DNA of 64,000 nt from Cornus controversa (Eukaryota; Streptophyta; Magnoliopsida; Cornales; Cornaceae), in contig CM048846.1 of the NCBI GenBank assembly GCA_026545225.1, positions 88,367,270-88,431,269 of the forward strand, read 5' to 3'. Every line of letters starts with the position of its first letter. Position 1 is the stretch's first letter. A program made the position numbers and the translations under genes. The notes under the pieces are model-generated. The model was not told where the DNA came from and ran no database searches. It worked only from the letters and a program-made list of their open reading frames with translations. Positions 37,788 through 50,439 of the stretch are shown piece by piece.

Positions 37788-37806
37788 CGTGCGTGTGTGT
37801 GTGTGT
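37749..37806. repeat. (AT)n(GT)n compound microsatellite
   Basis: An AT run passes into a GT run with occasional GC steps. Confidence 0.95.
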
Positions 37807-38868
37807 ATCTCATCATAGTTAATCATTTTTACCTAATTATAATTTGATAGTTGCAGTAAATAGTTTCCATGTTGTTCTTTTTGTTGTTAAATTTTACTTT
37901 TTAGAAGATAAATGATCTTTTTACATATAAAGTTTGGTATTGTGCTAATATAATTCTATTATTTTGGTAATGGGGAACTTTTGATATTCTTGTTGCACTT
38001 TAGAAGCTTTGTCAATTGGTAAAATAATCAATCTGGTTGACTTCTGCAGGTTGTTTGTCAGCAACCACCCTGGTGAACTTGGGTGTTAGTTGGCTAGGAA
38101 AGGGCAGGTAATACTTTTTAACCAATGAATTTTTTTCCCTTCATCTGTATGTAAGCATGCTAGCATCATATGGAACTCTATACTGATGAGTTCTCAGTTT
38201 CCTTTCATGTGCAATGTTAAGTGGAGATGCCTTATAGAAATGTTGAGAAGTGTAGATGAAAAGTACTTAGCCGCCATGGAGATGCTGTGTTTTCATAAAA
38301 AAAAGTGGTCTATGGTGGAGGATATAATATATATGCTTAAAAGAAAATTCAAATCTTCAAAAGAATAAAACTATATATATATATATATATACATGTATTG
38401 CTTAATTAGGTTGATGTCTTTTCATGGAATTGTCATTCAATGCTATGTGTTCAATGAAAGTTTAATTTGGTAGATCCTGTGCATTAGCAAGCCCATTATG
38501 TTGAGAATTTTGTCACTTTCGGATTGTGATTTTCCAATTTCCTCTTCTTGATTGGATCAAATTCTCTACTCTAGTCATAGGCTTCCAACATGTTTGGGAC
38601 GAAAAAAAGGTTAATGGTTTACATATACTTAGGCTGCCAAGTACAAGTAATTGTGGCACTTAAATGATTTCTTGATAACATATTTTGTGCTAGATTTGTA
38701 TCTGCAATTGTTCAACCAGTTCTTGTTGATCTGGTACTTTATTCTAATAAAGTTAATTTTTCCCTGTAAAAAGTTAAATGAAAGGAAAGGAAAGAAAATT
38801 CATATCCTAGTCATTGCTACTTTAGTTCTTAATTACATAATAGTGCCTCTGGAATGAATGCTTGGAGC

Positions 38869-38871
<3 letters not shown>

Positions 38872-38915
<44 letters not shown>
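38872..38915. repeat. (AT)n microsatellite
   Basis: AT dinucleotide run of about 44 bp. Confidence 0.95.
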
Positions 38916-38917
<2 letters not shown>

Positions 38918-41900
38918 CTAAATTGATATTTTGTGCTTTTATTGGAAGAAGATTCAATTAAGCCGCTAGATTGTGCTAAATTACTAATGCTTATTCCAAC
39001 TTTCTTGTGGCATGTGGAAAGATTTAGAATTGGGTGATCAATTTGCCTGCAATGGTGTTGGTTGTTGTTGGGTATATTTCTTAAGCATAAAGTCAAATTA
39101 AGTAACCTCAATATCCATCCCCTAGAAGTGTGATCTTTTATCATACTTGTTGACTAATTACAACTATTTAGGGCTCTTAAATTAGTTTTACTTCACCATA
39201 AATTGGTAAAACTTACCTTACCTTGCTCTTGCAAATATTGATTTCTTGAGCATATAATTCTATTTTACTATTTTCAGTTTCTGATATCATCCATATCACT
39301 TCAAATCTTCCTCTCTGATTTCATCCATATGATTCTATTATACACAATCATTCTGTGTTTGAAAAATATGGTTGAGACATGATTTTGTTTGATATATGTA
39401 TTATGTGTGTGCTGTGTCAACCAAGAAAGTGAAAAAAGAAAAGAAAAAGAAAGAGAGAGATTGGGCATCCGATTAGGAGGAGAGTGAATCAGTAGAAGAA
39501 GATAGAGAAGAGAGGTAAAAGAGAGAAAAAGGGGGAAGAGAAAAAGAAGGGAAAAATAATATACATATATCTATTCATATATATATTGATGCTGAATGAG
39601 AAAAGGAAAAAGGTGGGGAATAAAATAATAGAATTGGTGGAGAAAATAGAGAGTGGTCAGTTAAAGAATGAGAAGATTAGCAGAGAGAGAATAAAAGAAA
39701 AATAAAGAGAGAAAAGAAAGAAATAAGAGAAGATGAGAATGAGTGGGTAGAGAATAAGAAAAGAAAAAGAAATGGTGGGAGTGTGAAGGAAGAGACGAAG
39801 AATATGGGTTTGGTCAGCTAACACATTGAAGAGATTAAATGCAAATGAGGTTGCTGACATTGATACCATTGCTATGCATTTTTATATGCAAAAGCCATTT
39901 CAATGATTTAATAGCATTTGGCTATAAAAGAATTCAAACAGAGGCACAAGAGGATTCATAGAGACATCTAGATGCATATTGAGAGATAGAGGGAGCTACT
40001 GGAATTCAGTAGCTCCGGCACAAAAATGTATTCAGAAGGAGAGAAGCTAAGGAGGGAAGGGAGGTTTCAACCACTCCTATAGGAAGCTAACTTCACTCCT
40101 AGTGGCTTGATGTAACCCTAAGCTATGTAATTTTGTTTTGATTGTATTTATTTTGGGGAAAATTCTTTATGTATAATAATTGTATAATATGTGATAAATG
40201 CCGAATATTGCACATTCAAGCCTCTTAAGTTGCAAATGTTAATTCCTGAATTATGTGCATAGTATAGTTTTTACATTTATTTTTGTGTTTCTGTTGTTTT
40301 TAAGAGTTTCCCCATAAATTTAGTCAATTCGTGTTATTTAGCATTTCAATAATGCCTTCCAGCATTGCTAACACCAAAGAAAGATGGGTCATGGAGGATG
40401 TGCGTAGAGGGTCGTGCCATTAACACAATTACTAGAACCATAGGGAAAAAAGGAACAAATAATAATATTACACGAGGGAACGAATTCAAACACTTGCACA
40501 ACATTAAATGAATGCTAGAACCATCGAGAAAAACATGGGTTGGTGCAAGTGTATCTATGTGGTACGTTGAGAGATAGAGAGAGACGGAATCCTTAAATAA
40601 ATAGACTAACATGAAGTTCACTTAACAAACTATTAACAAGTTTTATGTATATTTTGCATTGAATCAATTATGCAAGGATGTTGATGTAACCATCCCTTAA
40701 GTTCTCAAAATCAGGAACAATCCACGCCTAAAAGGGAAATTTCTATTGGTGACTCACCTATACACTGCACTCCACTTGTAATCAATCCCTTAGGAAAGGT
40801 GAGTGGTAAAGAGGAGTTGGAGGGTTTTGAGGAGAAGGGGCAGCAAGTTCCAGAACAGGTTATGAGCAAAATATGTGAGTTTTCTTTTGTTTTGGGACAA
40901 AAGAGTGATTTATACTTAGTAGGAAGGAAAAATTATTTGGTTCCGTTTAAATGTCGAGAATGCATAACATTTGGGTTCTATGAGCCGCTCTAGAGTCAAG
41001 ACTTTTAAGGAGTGAGAATTAGGATCTACTAGGGTTAACAAGTAAGAGTACGAATCCTTGGTGTACTGGTCGTCACCTTAATGTCATCCATTGTCTAAAG
41101 GAAATATTATGGTGTAGCTGTGAAGGGAGAGTTAGTCACACAAGCTTACAAAGCTCCATACATATATTGTATTTGGCAGTAGACACTCAACTTTCTAAAG
41201 CAAACTACCATCACTGTTGATAAAAAGTATTTATACATACCTAATATGAATGTTGAATACAATTATGATGGGCACACCAATAAATATACATGTATGCAAA
41301 AAGATTCTCAGGTCAAATAAATGGCGGAATAACACAACTCAAGTAAAACATGCAAAGAAAACTATGATTCAGGTATTCTCACCCTCAAAGTGGAAGAAAG
41401 CTTTAAGGCAATTCACATAACTCAAACCATGGCCATGTATAGTAAAATGTCACATGGCTTCTTTTGTATAAAACTAGTTGGGTTTTGAGAAAAAATTGTG
41501 CATTGGGCTTCTTTCTTTAGGGCATTTCAGTACCCTGTGCTATCATAGGTGACTGTGCACTTAAAGATGTCATCTCATCCTCCATAAACTTCAATGTATG
41601 TTGTGTAATATTTTGCTTGTTGTGCTTGCAGATTGGATTGCTTAGTGCATACATCATTAAAAAGTTGTACATTGGCAGGTATATGAGTGCTAGTTATTCT
41701 CATTTTTGTCATTCTATTATATTAACAAAAGTTTTCTTAGTTGTAGCTTTGAGAGTTATATTATTGGTCTCCAGATTAGTGTAATTAAATTATTTGAAAG
41801 ATTCTTTGAAAATGATACAATCATGCACAGAAGACTTAAACGACAAATTATAATATTGGAAAGGTTTGGTGGTAGAATTGTCACCAAAAGTATAAAAAAA

Positions 41901-43013
41901 AACACCAATCATATCATGAAATGTGTCTGTTCATTGGAAATTTAAATTTCTTATATTATAATAATAACTTGGCTATTTTGTTCAGGGTAAGTGGTTTTTT
42001 TTACTGGATTAATTGAATCCCCTATTTTTACTTTTTTATTAGAAAAACTGGTGGTAATTCGCCTAGAAGAACATAACAAAAGAACCCACTGTCATGAAGG
42101 TTGTCTGCATCTATTATGAATGGTCCATGGGAGCTGCACTTAGTAGGAGCTTAGAACATGCTAGTGTAATTTTGTTTGTAACCTTTATGGGATTAAAAAA
42201 AAATTAATTTTTTTTCTTTTTATGTATGTTATTATAATCACAGAGTGATTTTTCTTGGGGGGCAGCATAGCCCTATGAAATTGGGTCTATTAGCATGGAA
42301 TGCCCTATCAAGATTGTGTTAAATTCCTGTCTTCATTCAAAGCATGAAATTGAAGTGCGTGCTCTAAAGTTGCTAACACAATAGGAGGAAATATTATAGG
42401 TTAATTAAGTATTTATCAATAGATAGAAATATCTTTCAGCATGGAGCTATTACTATTAGCAGTCTAGGTCAATTGTCATATCTCTTAAGGTTGGGGGGTT
42501 AGCGGCGGCCTATACAGTACCAGGAGGTTTAGATCAAGTAACAGTTTTCCAATTCTTGTTAACCAACATTGATACTGATGGTTTATATATATATAGAACT
42601 AGGCTTGTGTCAAAATGAAAACCTGATCATTGATACTCGCTCTTCTTTTCTCTTCCTTGTACTGTTGAAGCCATGAAGGAAAGCTTGAGCTGGTCGAAGT
42701 GGTGGTGGATTCATGGTTATGAGTAGTGGTTGGTATGGTTAGAGCTTCTCTCCTAAAATTAGCCGAGCAAGCAAGTCAGCTGCTGCTCAACTCCAGTTTT
42801 AAGAAGTGACCAACTAGATCCATCACTGGAAAGAGTAAAAGAAAAAAGATTAATGTAAAACCAAAATTCAAAAATTAGGAATAAAATTTCTTAACCTAGC
42901 TACATATCTACTTTTAGTAATACACATAAAAAAATTAATAATTTTAGAGACAAACATTCAAAAAGAAAATGGAGATATAAGAAATCCAAATATGAAACTT
43001 ATAGATAATTAAG

Positions 43014-43690
43014 TTCATAAAAATACCTTTCAAGGTTGAGACTTAGTCCCAAGCTGCCAACAGGAACTGTAAGAGCATGAAGTTGCCAAAGAGACTCTAG
43101 AGAAGGTTGGCCTGTTTTACACCTCATGTAAGTCTGAAGAATTGCAATCCCCACTGTCCACAACCTTCCACTCTCTCCAATTGCACTCAACATTCTACTA
43201 AGTTCCATAATCATGAGTTCCACAGGACAGTAGTAGTTTTTCCTTTGCTCACCACAATGACAGTGTTTTTCCTTTTAGTGCTCATGAATGTGTTTAAAAC
43301 ACTATTTACATCATCACTCAAAACTTGATTATCGGTACTTGGTTTGCTTAGTTATGATCTAAACTGAGTCATTGGTGGAAAATGAGAGAAATTGGTGCCA
43401 AAACTTGGTGATTTGGTGCTAATTTTCTTGGACTGGCTATTCACAGGACTTTCAGAACAGATCTCCAAAGAGACAGCTTGTTCTACATTGGTTTTCACTT
43501 GAGGACTAGAAAAACCAGCCTCTCTCATGACTCTACATCCACTTGGTTCATCTAAGATTGAGATTATGAGCTGCTCTATCTCTACTTTCAAAGCCAAAAT
43601 GGGCTGCTGCTGGTTTTCAATGGAGCCACGCCGTTGGTGAGCTTGCGCACGCTTGAAGGCAGCAACCAAGGCATTGGAGAGAGAGAAGGG
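43014..43690 (-). pseudogene. SMXL: SMAX1-LIKE (SMXL) gene fragment captured in the CACTA
   Basis: The minus strand reads [40 protein letters not shown] and [19 protein letters not shown], the double-Clp-N region of SMXL proteins. These are ClpB-like repressors degraded in karrikin/strigolactone signalling or, for SMXL3/4/5, acting in phloem development. After an in-frame stop the frame continues DNQVLSDDVNSVLNTF and TKRKNTVIV. It then jumps, by deletion or frameshift, to MELSRMLSAIGESGRLW, VGIAILQTYMRCKTGQPSLE and GSLGLSLNLE, ending at a GTATTT donor. The VGIA-FQTYMRCK-type wording is closest to SMXL4/5-like members, from memory. Much of the middle is missing, so it cannot make a working protein. 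It sits antisense to the CACTA transposase genes. Confidence 0.85.
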
Positions 43691-43867
43691 ATTGACAAGA
43701 ACAGTGCAAATTTATAATATATTTTCACATGAAATATTCCTATTTTCCTTGCCCCCAAAAAAAATTCTTATTCAATCTTGGAACAAATATACTAGCTTTA
43801 GAATCCAAAAATACACAAAGCAGCAAGCAATTACACTAATAACGATAACCAAACAGAAAAATTACCC

Positions 43868-44009
43868 TAAATGAAGGTTGGTAGTCAGCTGGAGCTCCTC
43901 CCTAGCTTCTCACCAAACTCACCAGGGAGTCCTCTAGGACCTCCACAGTATCCAATATCCTTCATGATCACCAAACCTTGGCCTATCTCCTTCAAATCTA
44001 GGTGGACCA
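43868..44009 (-). pseudogene. RPS10: 40S ribosomal protein eS10 3'-exon fragment captured in the CACTA
   Basis: After an AG acceptor (44011-44010) the minus strand encodes GPPRFEGDRPRFGDHEGYW in one frame. Farther on, GAPADYQPSF appears in another. Both match the Gly/Arg/Pro-rich C-terminal tail of plant eS10 (consensus DRPRFGDRDGYRGG ... GGAPADYQPSF). At least one frameshift separates the parts. Only this tail exon is present. It lies about 180 bp from the SMXL fragment on the same strand, so the two may have been acquired separately and joined in the element. Confidence 0.75.
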
Positions 44010-44661
44010 CTGCCAATTTCACACATCAAAAATAAATAAATAAATCTCAATTAATAGAAAATTAAAACGAGCAGTAGGATAACCACTAAAAAAAAATGAC
44101 AAACCACTAAAATGAAATAAACAAATGACATATCAATTAAGGGAACCAGATTCAATTAATGCCCAGTAAACTAAACAACAAATGTCAACAAAAAGTATAA
44201 CTGGTAGAATATAAAAGAAGACCAAGTTCGTATCGCATTTGGCACTCAGATTTGAAGGGCTCGGACGGATGCTAGAGATAAATGAATACATAGGAAATTA
44301 GGAATCATTGCTCATGCAAAAGAAATATTATTTATGCTCCTTACTTTGACATTTTCAGCAACACAAAGAGGAAGAAAAACAAGTATACCTGTGTGAGTTC
44401 CATTACAGCATTGCATTGACAGATATTATCAGAAGCGACATGGAACTCTATTATTAGTTTTTTGTTATTGTCGTCTAGCTGAGCATCTATGCAACAGTTT
44501 GTGTTTTGTTCTCAAGTATTTTTTTTGGCTTGCTGGGAAGAAAAAAAAAAAAGAGAGTGGGGATGGAATAAGCCTCATTTTCATGTCCTTTTTTGTATAC
44601 TTTCAGCTTCTTTCACCAGTTGTTTTGTCTGATATCTATAATTTGTGTTTAAATAATGCAG

Positions 44662-44760
44662 TTAGTGGTCAGTTTGCTTAAAATTCTTTGTACAAATGTT
44701 GCATGGCAAAGGCGTAAACTTGGAAAAATTTTACAAGATTGGCGTGTCATCTATGTGCAG
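44662..44760 (+). pseudogene. Isolated exon, probably NatC auxiliary subunit NAA35/MAK10-like
   Basis: A 99-bp phase-0 exon (AG| at 44661, |GT at 44761) encodes 33 residues including LCTNVAWQRRKLGKILQDWR and VIYVQ. I recognise this as the helical segment of plant NAA35/MAK10, the auxiliary subunit of N-terminal acetyltransferase C. The identification rests on memory of the RRKLGKILQDW motif. No neighbouring exon of that gene was identified. It lies on the plus strand, opposite to the adjacent SMXL and eS10 pieces. Confidence 0.5.
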
Positions 44761-44769
44761 GTTTGCCCT

Positions 44770-46611
44770 ATTGTATCCAACTTCATGAAAATTGTTTAAT
44801 TAATATTTTGTTTCTTCAAATTTCATGACCTCATTATTGATTTGTCTCCTTTTGAGATCCACCTATGATGTTTTATCATGTTATCAACTTATTGCCCCGC
44901 AATTCATGCTTCTCCTGCTCTTTTGGCATCATTTACCTTATTATTTAGAGTATAAATAAATCAATCAGAGTCTGACTGGTTATATAATTCATTTCTTGGC
45001 AAGAAAATATTAAAATCTAGTCTTATCAGGGATTTAAATTGTTTTTAGATATCCTTAACCAATTAAGAAAGTTGAAATGTTTTGGTGCTGTGCGACAAAG
45101 CATTTAACGATAAGAATTTTTTAATGCACATCTCTTGCCCTCATTTTCCCCTTATTTTAGGCTTATCTGTTAGATAGGAATTCAAATTTATTTTTCTGGG
45201 TTGTTACTGTTTTTTGAAATTCATCATGCATGTTCTTCCTCAGTTTTTCCTCTCATTAGATTCAATTTGGGTATTTGTTCTCAAAAAGGTCACTTGTGGA
45301 GAAGTTCTTTGACCTCTGTAATGCTTCTTACAGAACCTATCAAGATCTAGGAATGCATTAATTTCAGCAGCTTCTTGACACCATATCTTCCAATCATGGA
45401 CTGAGCTCCAACATGTAATATCCTACACCAATCCACTCTCTATAGTAGTCAGCCACTCAGCCACCAATTCTCCCCTAGGAAAAGCTACTTCTAGAGACTC
45501 ATCCCTGCCCTAAATTTCATGAGTTTTAATCAAATATCTGTAAATGACTCAAAAAATAGTGCATCAACAAATGTAAATATATGTAGTTATATTTTTGGGT
45601 AAATTACCCGAACCTCCCCTGAGGTTTTGCCTTATTACCCGCAACTGAAACTTTTTGAGAAATCTCTCTGACACAGAGCTTACCCCGTTAGTACCTTTAA
45701 CGGCAGCTGTGAAAGTACCATTTTCCCCTTAATTGTAAATATACAAAAGTACTTACTTCACTGCGGATGTAATAAAAAATACAAAATTACCTTTTTACAC
45801 TTATAACTCTAGAAAGTCCAGATTAACCCCTCTATACATATACAAACCAATCTCTCTCTCTCGATCTCTCTCTCTCCCACACACTCACATATATTTATTT
45901 ATGCACAAACACATACTAACTTCCGTCGCTCTTCTCATTATCTACAATGGGTTTGAGATTAGGTTATGGTTCATCTCATTTCTTCCATTCACGGCCAAAC
46001 AATTTACATATACATGGTGCACATGAAGCACAAACAGAAACCCTTATACTGCACCACCCACCGTGACTCGTACAGAGCACAACTCCACCTCCGACTCCAT
46101 CCTCTACAGCTAAGCCACTGCCTACCATGGCTTAACTGCCTTCCTTGGTTCTGACCAAGCCATGTCCATCCCCACTGGCCTTTTGAGCTCTCTCACGACC
46201 GCTGCCGCCTAACGCCCCCACCCCCACCACCAATGCTCTCTTTCCTCTTCACCATCGTGACACCACTGCTGCCGCCGCCACCCCAAAGTCTCTCTTCTCT
46301 CTCTCCTCTCTCTCTCTCTCACACACACACATATATGTATACTCTGTAAAACATACATACATACATATATATGAGTTTGTCGATTTTCAGAAAGGGTTTC
46401 CTTTTTCTATTTCTTGTCAGAATTTTTTCTCCATGTTCATCAAGCCACGACCGATATATTTTTATCGAGCATCGTACCATTGATATCCTAATTTTCAGTT
46501 GAATATTTCTACGCCCTACATTTTGTGATTTGTTTCACGATGAACCTTGTTTAGGTTTATTGGTCACTTCTACTAGTAGTTGCCAATTGTTGAATAAATT
46601 AGCAAGGAGAC
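44770..46611. other. Unassigned DNA upstream of the CACTA transposase gene
   Basis: AT-rich up to about 45596, then a segment that begins like a transposon end (next entry) and a C-rich, CT-rich stretch (46040-46320). Nothing here codes for a recognisable protein. The promoter of the TnpD gene should lie in its last few hundred bases. Confidence 0.4.
45597..46380. mobile_element. Partial TE with GGGTAAATTACCCGAACC end
   Basis: The start gggtaaattacccgaacctc followed by ccctgaggttttgcc is a recurrent plant TE terminus that I recognise as a type. The mirrored right end was not found, so it is truncated or decayed. The right border is arbitrary. Confidence 0.35.
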
Positions 46612-49600
46612 ATGGATAAAGGCTGGATGCACCTTCATAACAGGTTATTATAACCTAAATAACCTTACCCATAACAATTTAGACATTATACCTGTCATTC
46701 TTGTCATAATGAAAATTTTGACTTTCCAATTGTAGAGCTTCAACGGAGTATTTAAATGGAGCACGTAGATTTTCCAATTGGGCCCAACGTAATGCAGGGA
46801 ATCCAGCTAAGATTATATGCCCCTGTAAACATTGTTTAAACTCACAATATCAACATTTTGATACGGTGTACGAGCACTTAGTGATCAATGGAATGGATTC
46901 TGCTTATACTGTATGGGCATTTCATGGAGAGAATCGGATTACATATGTAGAAAATGAAGGCACTGAAGATGGTGTGGAAATGCCTGAAACGTATGAGATG
47001 TTTAGAGATGTGTATTTTGATGGTGAAGAAAATGCTACAACAGCTCCCACTTATGGAAGTAGAGAGTTTGAGTTCAGAGAGGCGTTGGCTGAAACTCCTC
47101 TATATCCTAATTGCACGAAGTATACAATTATGTCAGCAACAGTTGCTTTATATAAGCACAAAGCTGCTCATAATATATCGGATACTGGATTTGATGAGCT
47201 TCTTAAGATTATTCGTGATATGCTTCCAACAGATAATAACCTTCCGGAGGGGATTAATGCAACAAAGAAGTTATTGAAGATATTTGAGTTGGGGTATGAA
47301 AAAATACATGCGTGTATCAATGATTGTTGTCTTTTTAGAAAAGAAAATGAGAATCTGATTGCATGCCCAAAATGTGGTGCTTCACGGTGGAAAGTGAATG
47401 AACATAGTAAAAAAATTCGAAATGGGATTCCGGCTAAGGTGTTACGGTACTTTCCAATAATACCAAGATTTAGGCGATTATTTCGATCAAATGAAAAGGC
47501 TGAACAAGTATTATGGCATTCGACTCATAAAAGTCGGGATAAAAAAATGCGGCATCCAGTTGATTCATGTGCATGGGAATTGATTGATAAAAAGTGGCCG
47601 AGTTTTGCATCAGATCCTCGAAATTTGAGGCTTGGCCTTGCAACTGATGGGTTCAATCCATTCGGTGACCTTAGCTCTAAACATAGTTGTTGGCCTGTGA
47701 TTTTAGTAGTATATAATTTTGACCCGTTTCTTTGTATGTCTAAAGAGAATATGATGTTGACGTTGTTAATCTCAGGACCAAAGCAACCAGGAAATGACAT
47801 TGATGTGTATTTGGAGCCACTACTGGAAGATTTAAAAGTATTATGGGAAAAAGGTGTTGAGCTTTATGATTCATTCACTAAATCTTTGTTTACTTTGAGG
47901 GTGGTTTTGATGTGGACAATCAATGATCTTCCGGCCTATTCTAATTTGTCTGGCCAGGCAACAAAAGGTAAGTTTGGTTGTCCAGTGTGTGTTAAAGACA
48001 CATATTCTGAATGGTTGAAATCTAGTGGAAAGACTGTGTTCAGGGGTAGTCGGCGATTTCTTCCATTCAATCACCCATACAGAAAGAAGAAAACTTGGTT
48101 TGATGGAAAAGAAGAAATGAAGGGGCCACCTAGAGTATTAGCTGGTTCAGAAATTTTTTGCGGCATTAAGGATTTTCAAAATACATGGGGAAAAAGTAAA
48201 AATCAGGAAAAAAGTAAAAAGCGCAAGAAGGAAGAGAAACCTAGCATTTGGCCATGGAAGAAAAAGTCTATATTTTTTGAGTTACCATATTGGGAGGTAC
48301 ACAATTTGAATTCACCTTTATCTTCGGTGGTTGTTGTCTTTTTTTTATTTGAGGAGTTCACGCTCCTTACTAATAATTCGTTTTGCTTGTTATGTTAGGC
48401 GTTACCTCTCCGACACAATTTGGATGTGATGCACATTGAAAAAAATGTTTGTGAGAGTATTTTTGGCACACTTTTGAATATAAAGGGAAAATCAAAGGAT
48501 GGACTAAAGTCTCGTATGGATTTGAAGCAAATGGGCATTAGGGGAGATTTGCACCCAAAGGAGTTAGGGAAAAAAAATTACTTGCCACCAGCACCATATA
48601 CATTATCGAAGAAAGAGAAGCAATCATTTTGTAAAAGGTTACAACAGCTGAAGTTACCTGATGGTTATAGTTCAAATATTGGGCAACGTGTATCATTGGA
48701 TGAGTGCAAAATTAGTGGCCTAAAATCTCATGATTGTCATGTTCTTATGCAACAATTGCTGCCTGTAGCTTTACGCGGGACACTGCCAAAAGGTCCGAGG
48801 ATTGCTATATTTCGCCTATGTGCGTATTTTCATGAAATATGTCAAAGGGTGATTGATAGGAATCAATTGGAAAAAATTGAAAATGAAATTGTCGAAACTT
48901 TATGTATGTTTGAAAGGTTCTTCCCACTGTCTTTCTTCGACATTATGGTACACGTTACCATTCATATTGCACGAGAAGCTCGTTTATGTGGACCAGTACA
49001 ATTTCGTTGGATGTACCCATTTGAGAGGTAATTTATTTATAACATTCTTTTATATATGTTATGCAATTACAAATATTATTTAATTTCCATATATATAATT
49101 ATATCGTTATATTTAGGATGATGAAAGTTTATAAAGGATATGTTAAAAATCGAGCAAGACCTGAGGGGTGCATAGCAGAAAAGTACTTGGTAGAAGAGTG
49201 CATTCAATTTTGTAGTGAGCACATGAAACAAGTCGCTGAAATTGGTGTTCGTCGTTCTCGAAATGAAGATATTCAAACTGAAACAATAGAAGGAGGACGC
49301 CCACTTTCTAAGGGAATTTCAAAAACCATGTCTAGTGACATGTTAGCCATTGCTCACCGTTATGTATTATTCAACAATGAGGAGGTGGAACCATATTTAA
49401 AGTAAGATGGTATGAAATTTTTTTAATTTATAACTATTATTGAAAAACAAAATACTTAACCATGTTATTTTCTTATTAGAAAGCATGTGGAGGAACTCAA
49501 GGGTTTGGACAGTTGTCTTGCAAGGAATGAAAGCACTCTACAAAAGAAACACATGGAGACCTTCAGTTCATGGTTCAAAACCATGATTAATGCAAGTAGT

Positions 49601-49978
49601 AATGTGTCAACAATGCTACAGGGGCTTTCAAATGGGCCTAGGAACGATGTAATTTCTTATTCTGGTTATATTGTGAATGGCCATCGATTTCACACTAAGG
49701 ATGTCGAGAGAAGCACACAAAATAGTGGTGTTTCCATTGAAGCTGAAACTATATGTCGATCTAGTGCAAGAGACACAAATCAAGTTGTTGAAAAAATATC
49801 TTACTATGGTGTTCTGAAAGATATAATTTTGTTAGACTACTACTCATTTCAAGTACCGTTGTTTCATTGTGACTGGGCAAATATTAGAAACGGCATCAAA
49901 GTTGAAGATGGATTTACATTGGTGAACCTTCATGAAGGTCAAAGTCAATTTGAAAGTGATCCATTTATCCTTGCGTAA
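46612..49978 (+). CDS. CACTA TnpD-like transposase, C-terminus cut by one stop codon
   Basis: Five exons: 46612-46643, 46736-48296, 48399-49027, 49117-49401 and 49480-49978, all with GT/AG sites and consistent phase. They give 1001 residues. Domains: transposase-associated N-terminus (MDKGWMHLHNR, CPCKHC), Tnp2/Transposase_21 (CPKCGASRW, RLGLATDGFNPFGD, GPKQPGNDIDVYLEPL, FGCPVCVKDT), DUF4218 (LDVMHIEKNVCESIFGT, LKSHDCHVLMQQLLP, FDIMVHVTIH) and DUF4216 (YYGVLKDIILLDYY). The only defect seen is TAA at 49976-49978 inside DUF4216. The frame continues past it (QAKQVFYSTD...) for 71 more codons to 50191, where homologues read SQAKQV, so a single base change probably made the stop. It is followed directly by the TnpA-like gene on the same strand, the usual CACTA order. 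It would cut and rejoin CACTA ends in the nucleus. Confidence 0.9.
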
Positions 49979-50439
49979 CAGGCTAAGCAAGTGTTTTATT
50001 CTACGGATACTGAAACGTCAAGTTGGTATGTGGTACTTAAAGTACCACCAAGAGGCAAAATTGACTTGGACACTTTTGAAGAGAATGCTTATATGCCTTA
50101 TGCTCCATTAGATATATCAAGACTTGAATGTGAAATTCTTGATGATGGCGAACATCATGTACGAGTTGATTGTGAGGGCATAACATTGTAGAATATTTTC
50201 AAAGGGGTATTTGGTTACTTGGTTATATTTTTTGGTTTGTAATTGGTTACTTGTAGCATATTTTTTGATGAAACTGAATGGTTGTGATTATCTACCTATC
50301 TAAATTTGCATTAAATTCCTTCTTAAACTGGTAATATGTTATTTCTGGTGCTCTTTTTCTAAATCAATAGTGGCGCCTCCAATATAAACTGAATTATTAC
50401 TCCTTTGATAAGATTACAGGTCATCTAACGATTTGTACT

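Larger units (their letters stand above)
35500..42990. other. CACTA left arm, mostly unassigned DNA
   Basis: Seven kilobases of AT-rich sequence between the left subterminal repeats and the gene-fragment cluster. There is a (GT)n run, a long AT run, a purine-rich stretch (about 39420-39800) and a TATA-like ctataaaag at about 39923. Short segments bounded by AG/GT sites (for example about 38050-38107) could be exon scraps, but I cannot tie them to a family. Open frames at 38186-38368 and 40799-40993 have no recognised motif. Confidence 0.4.
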
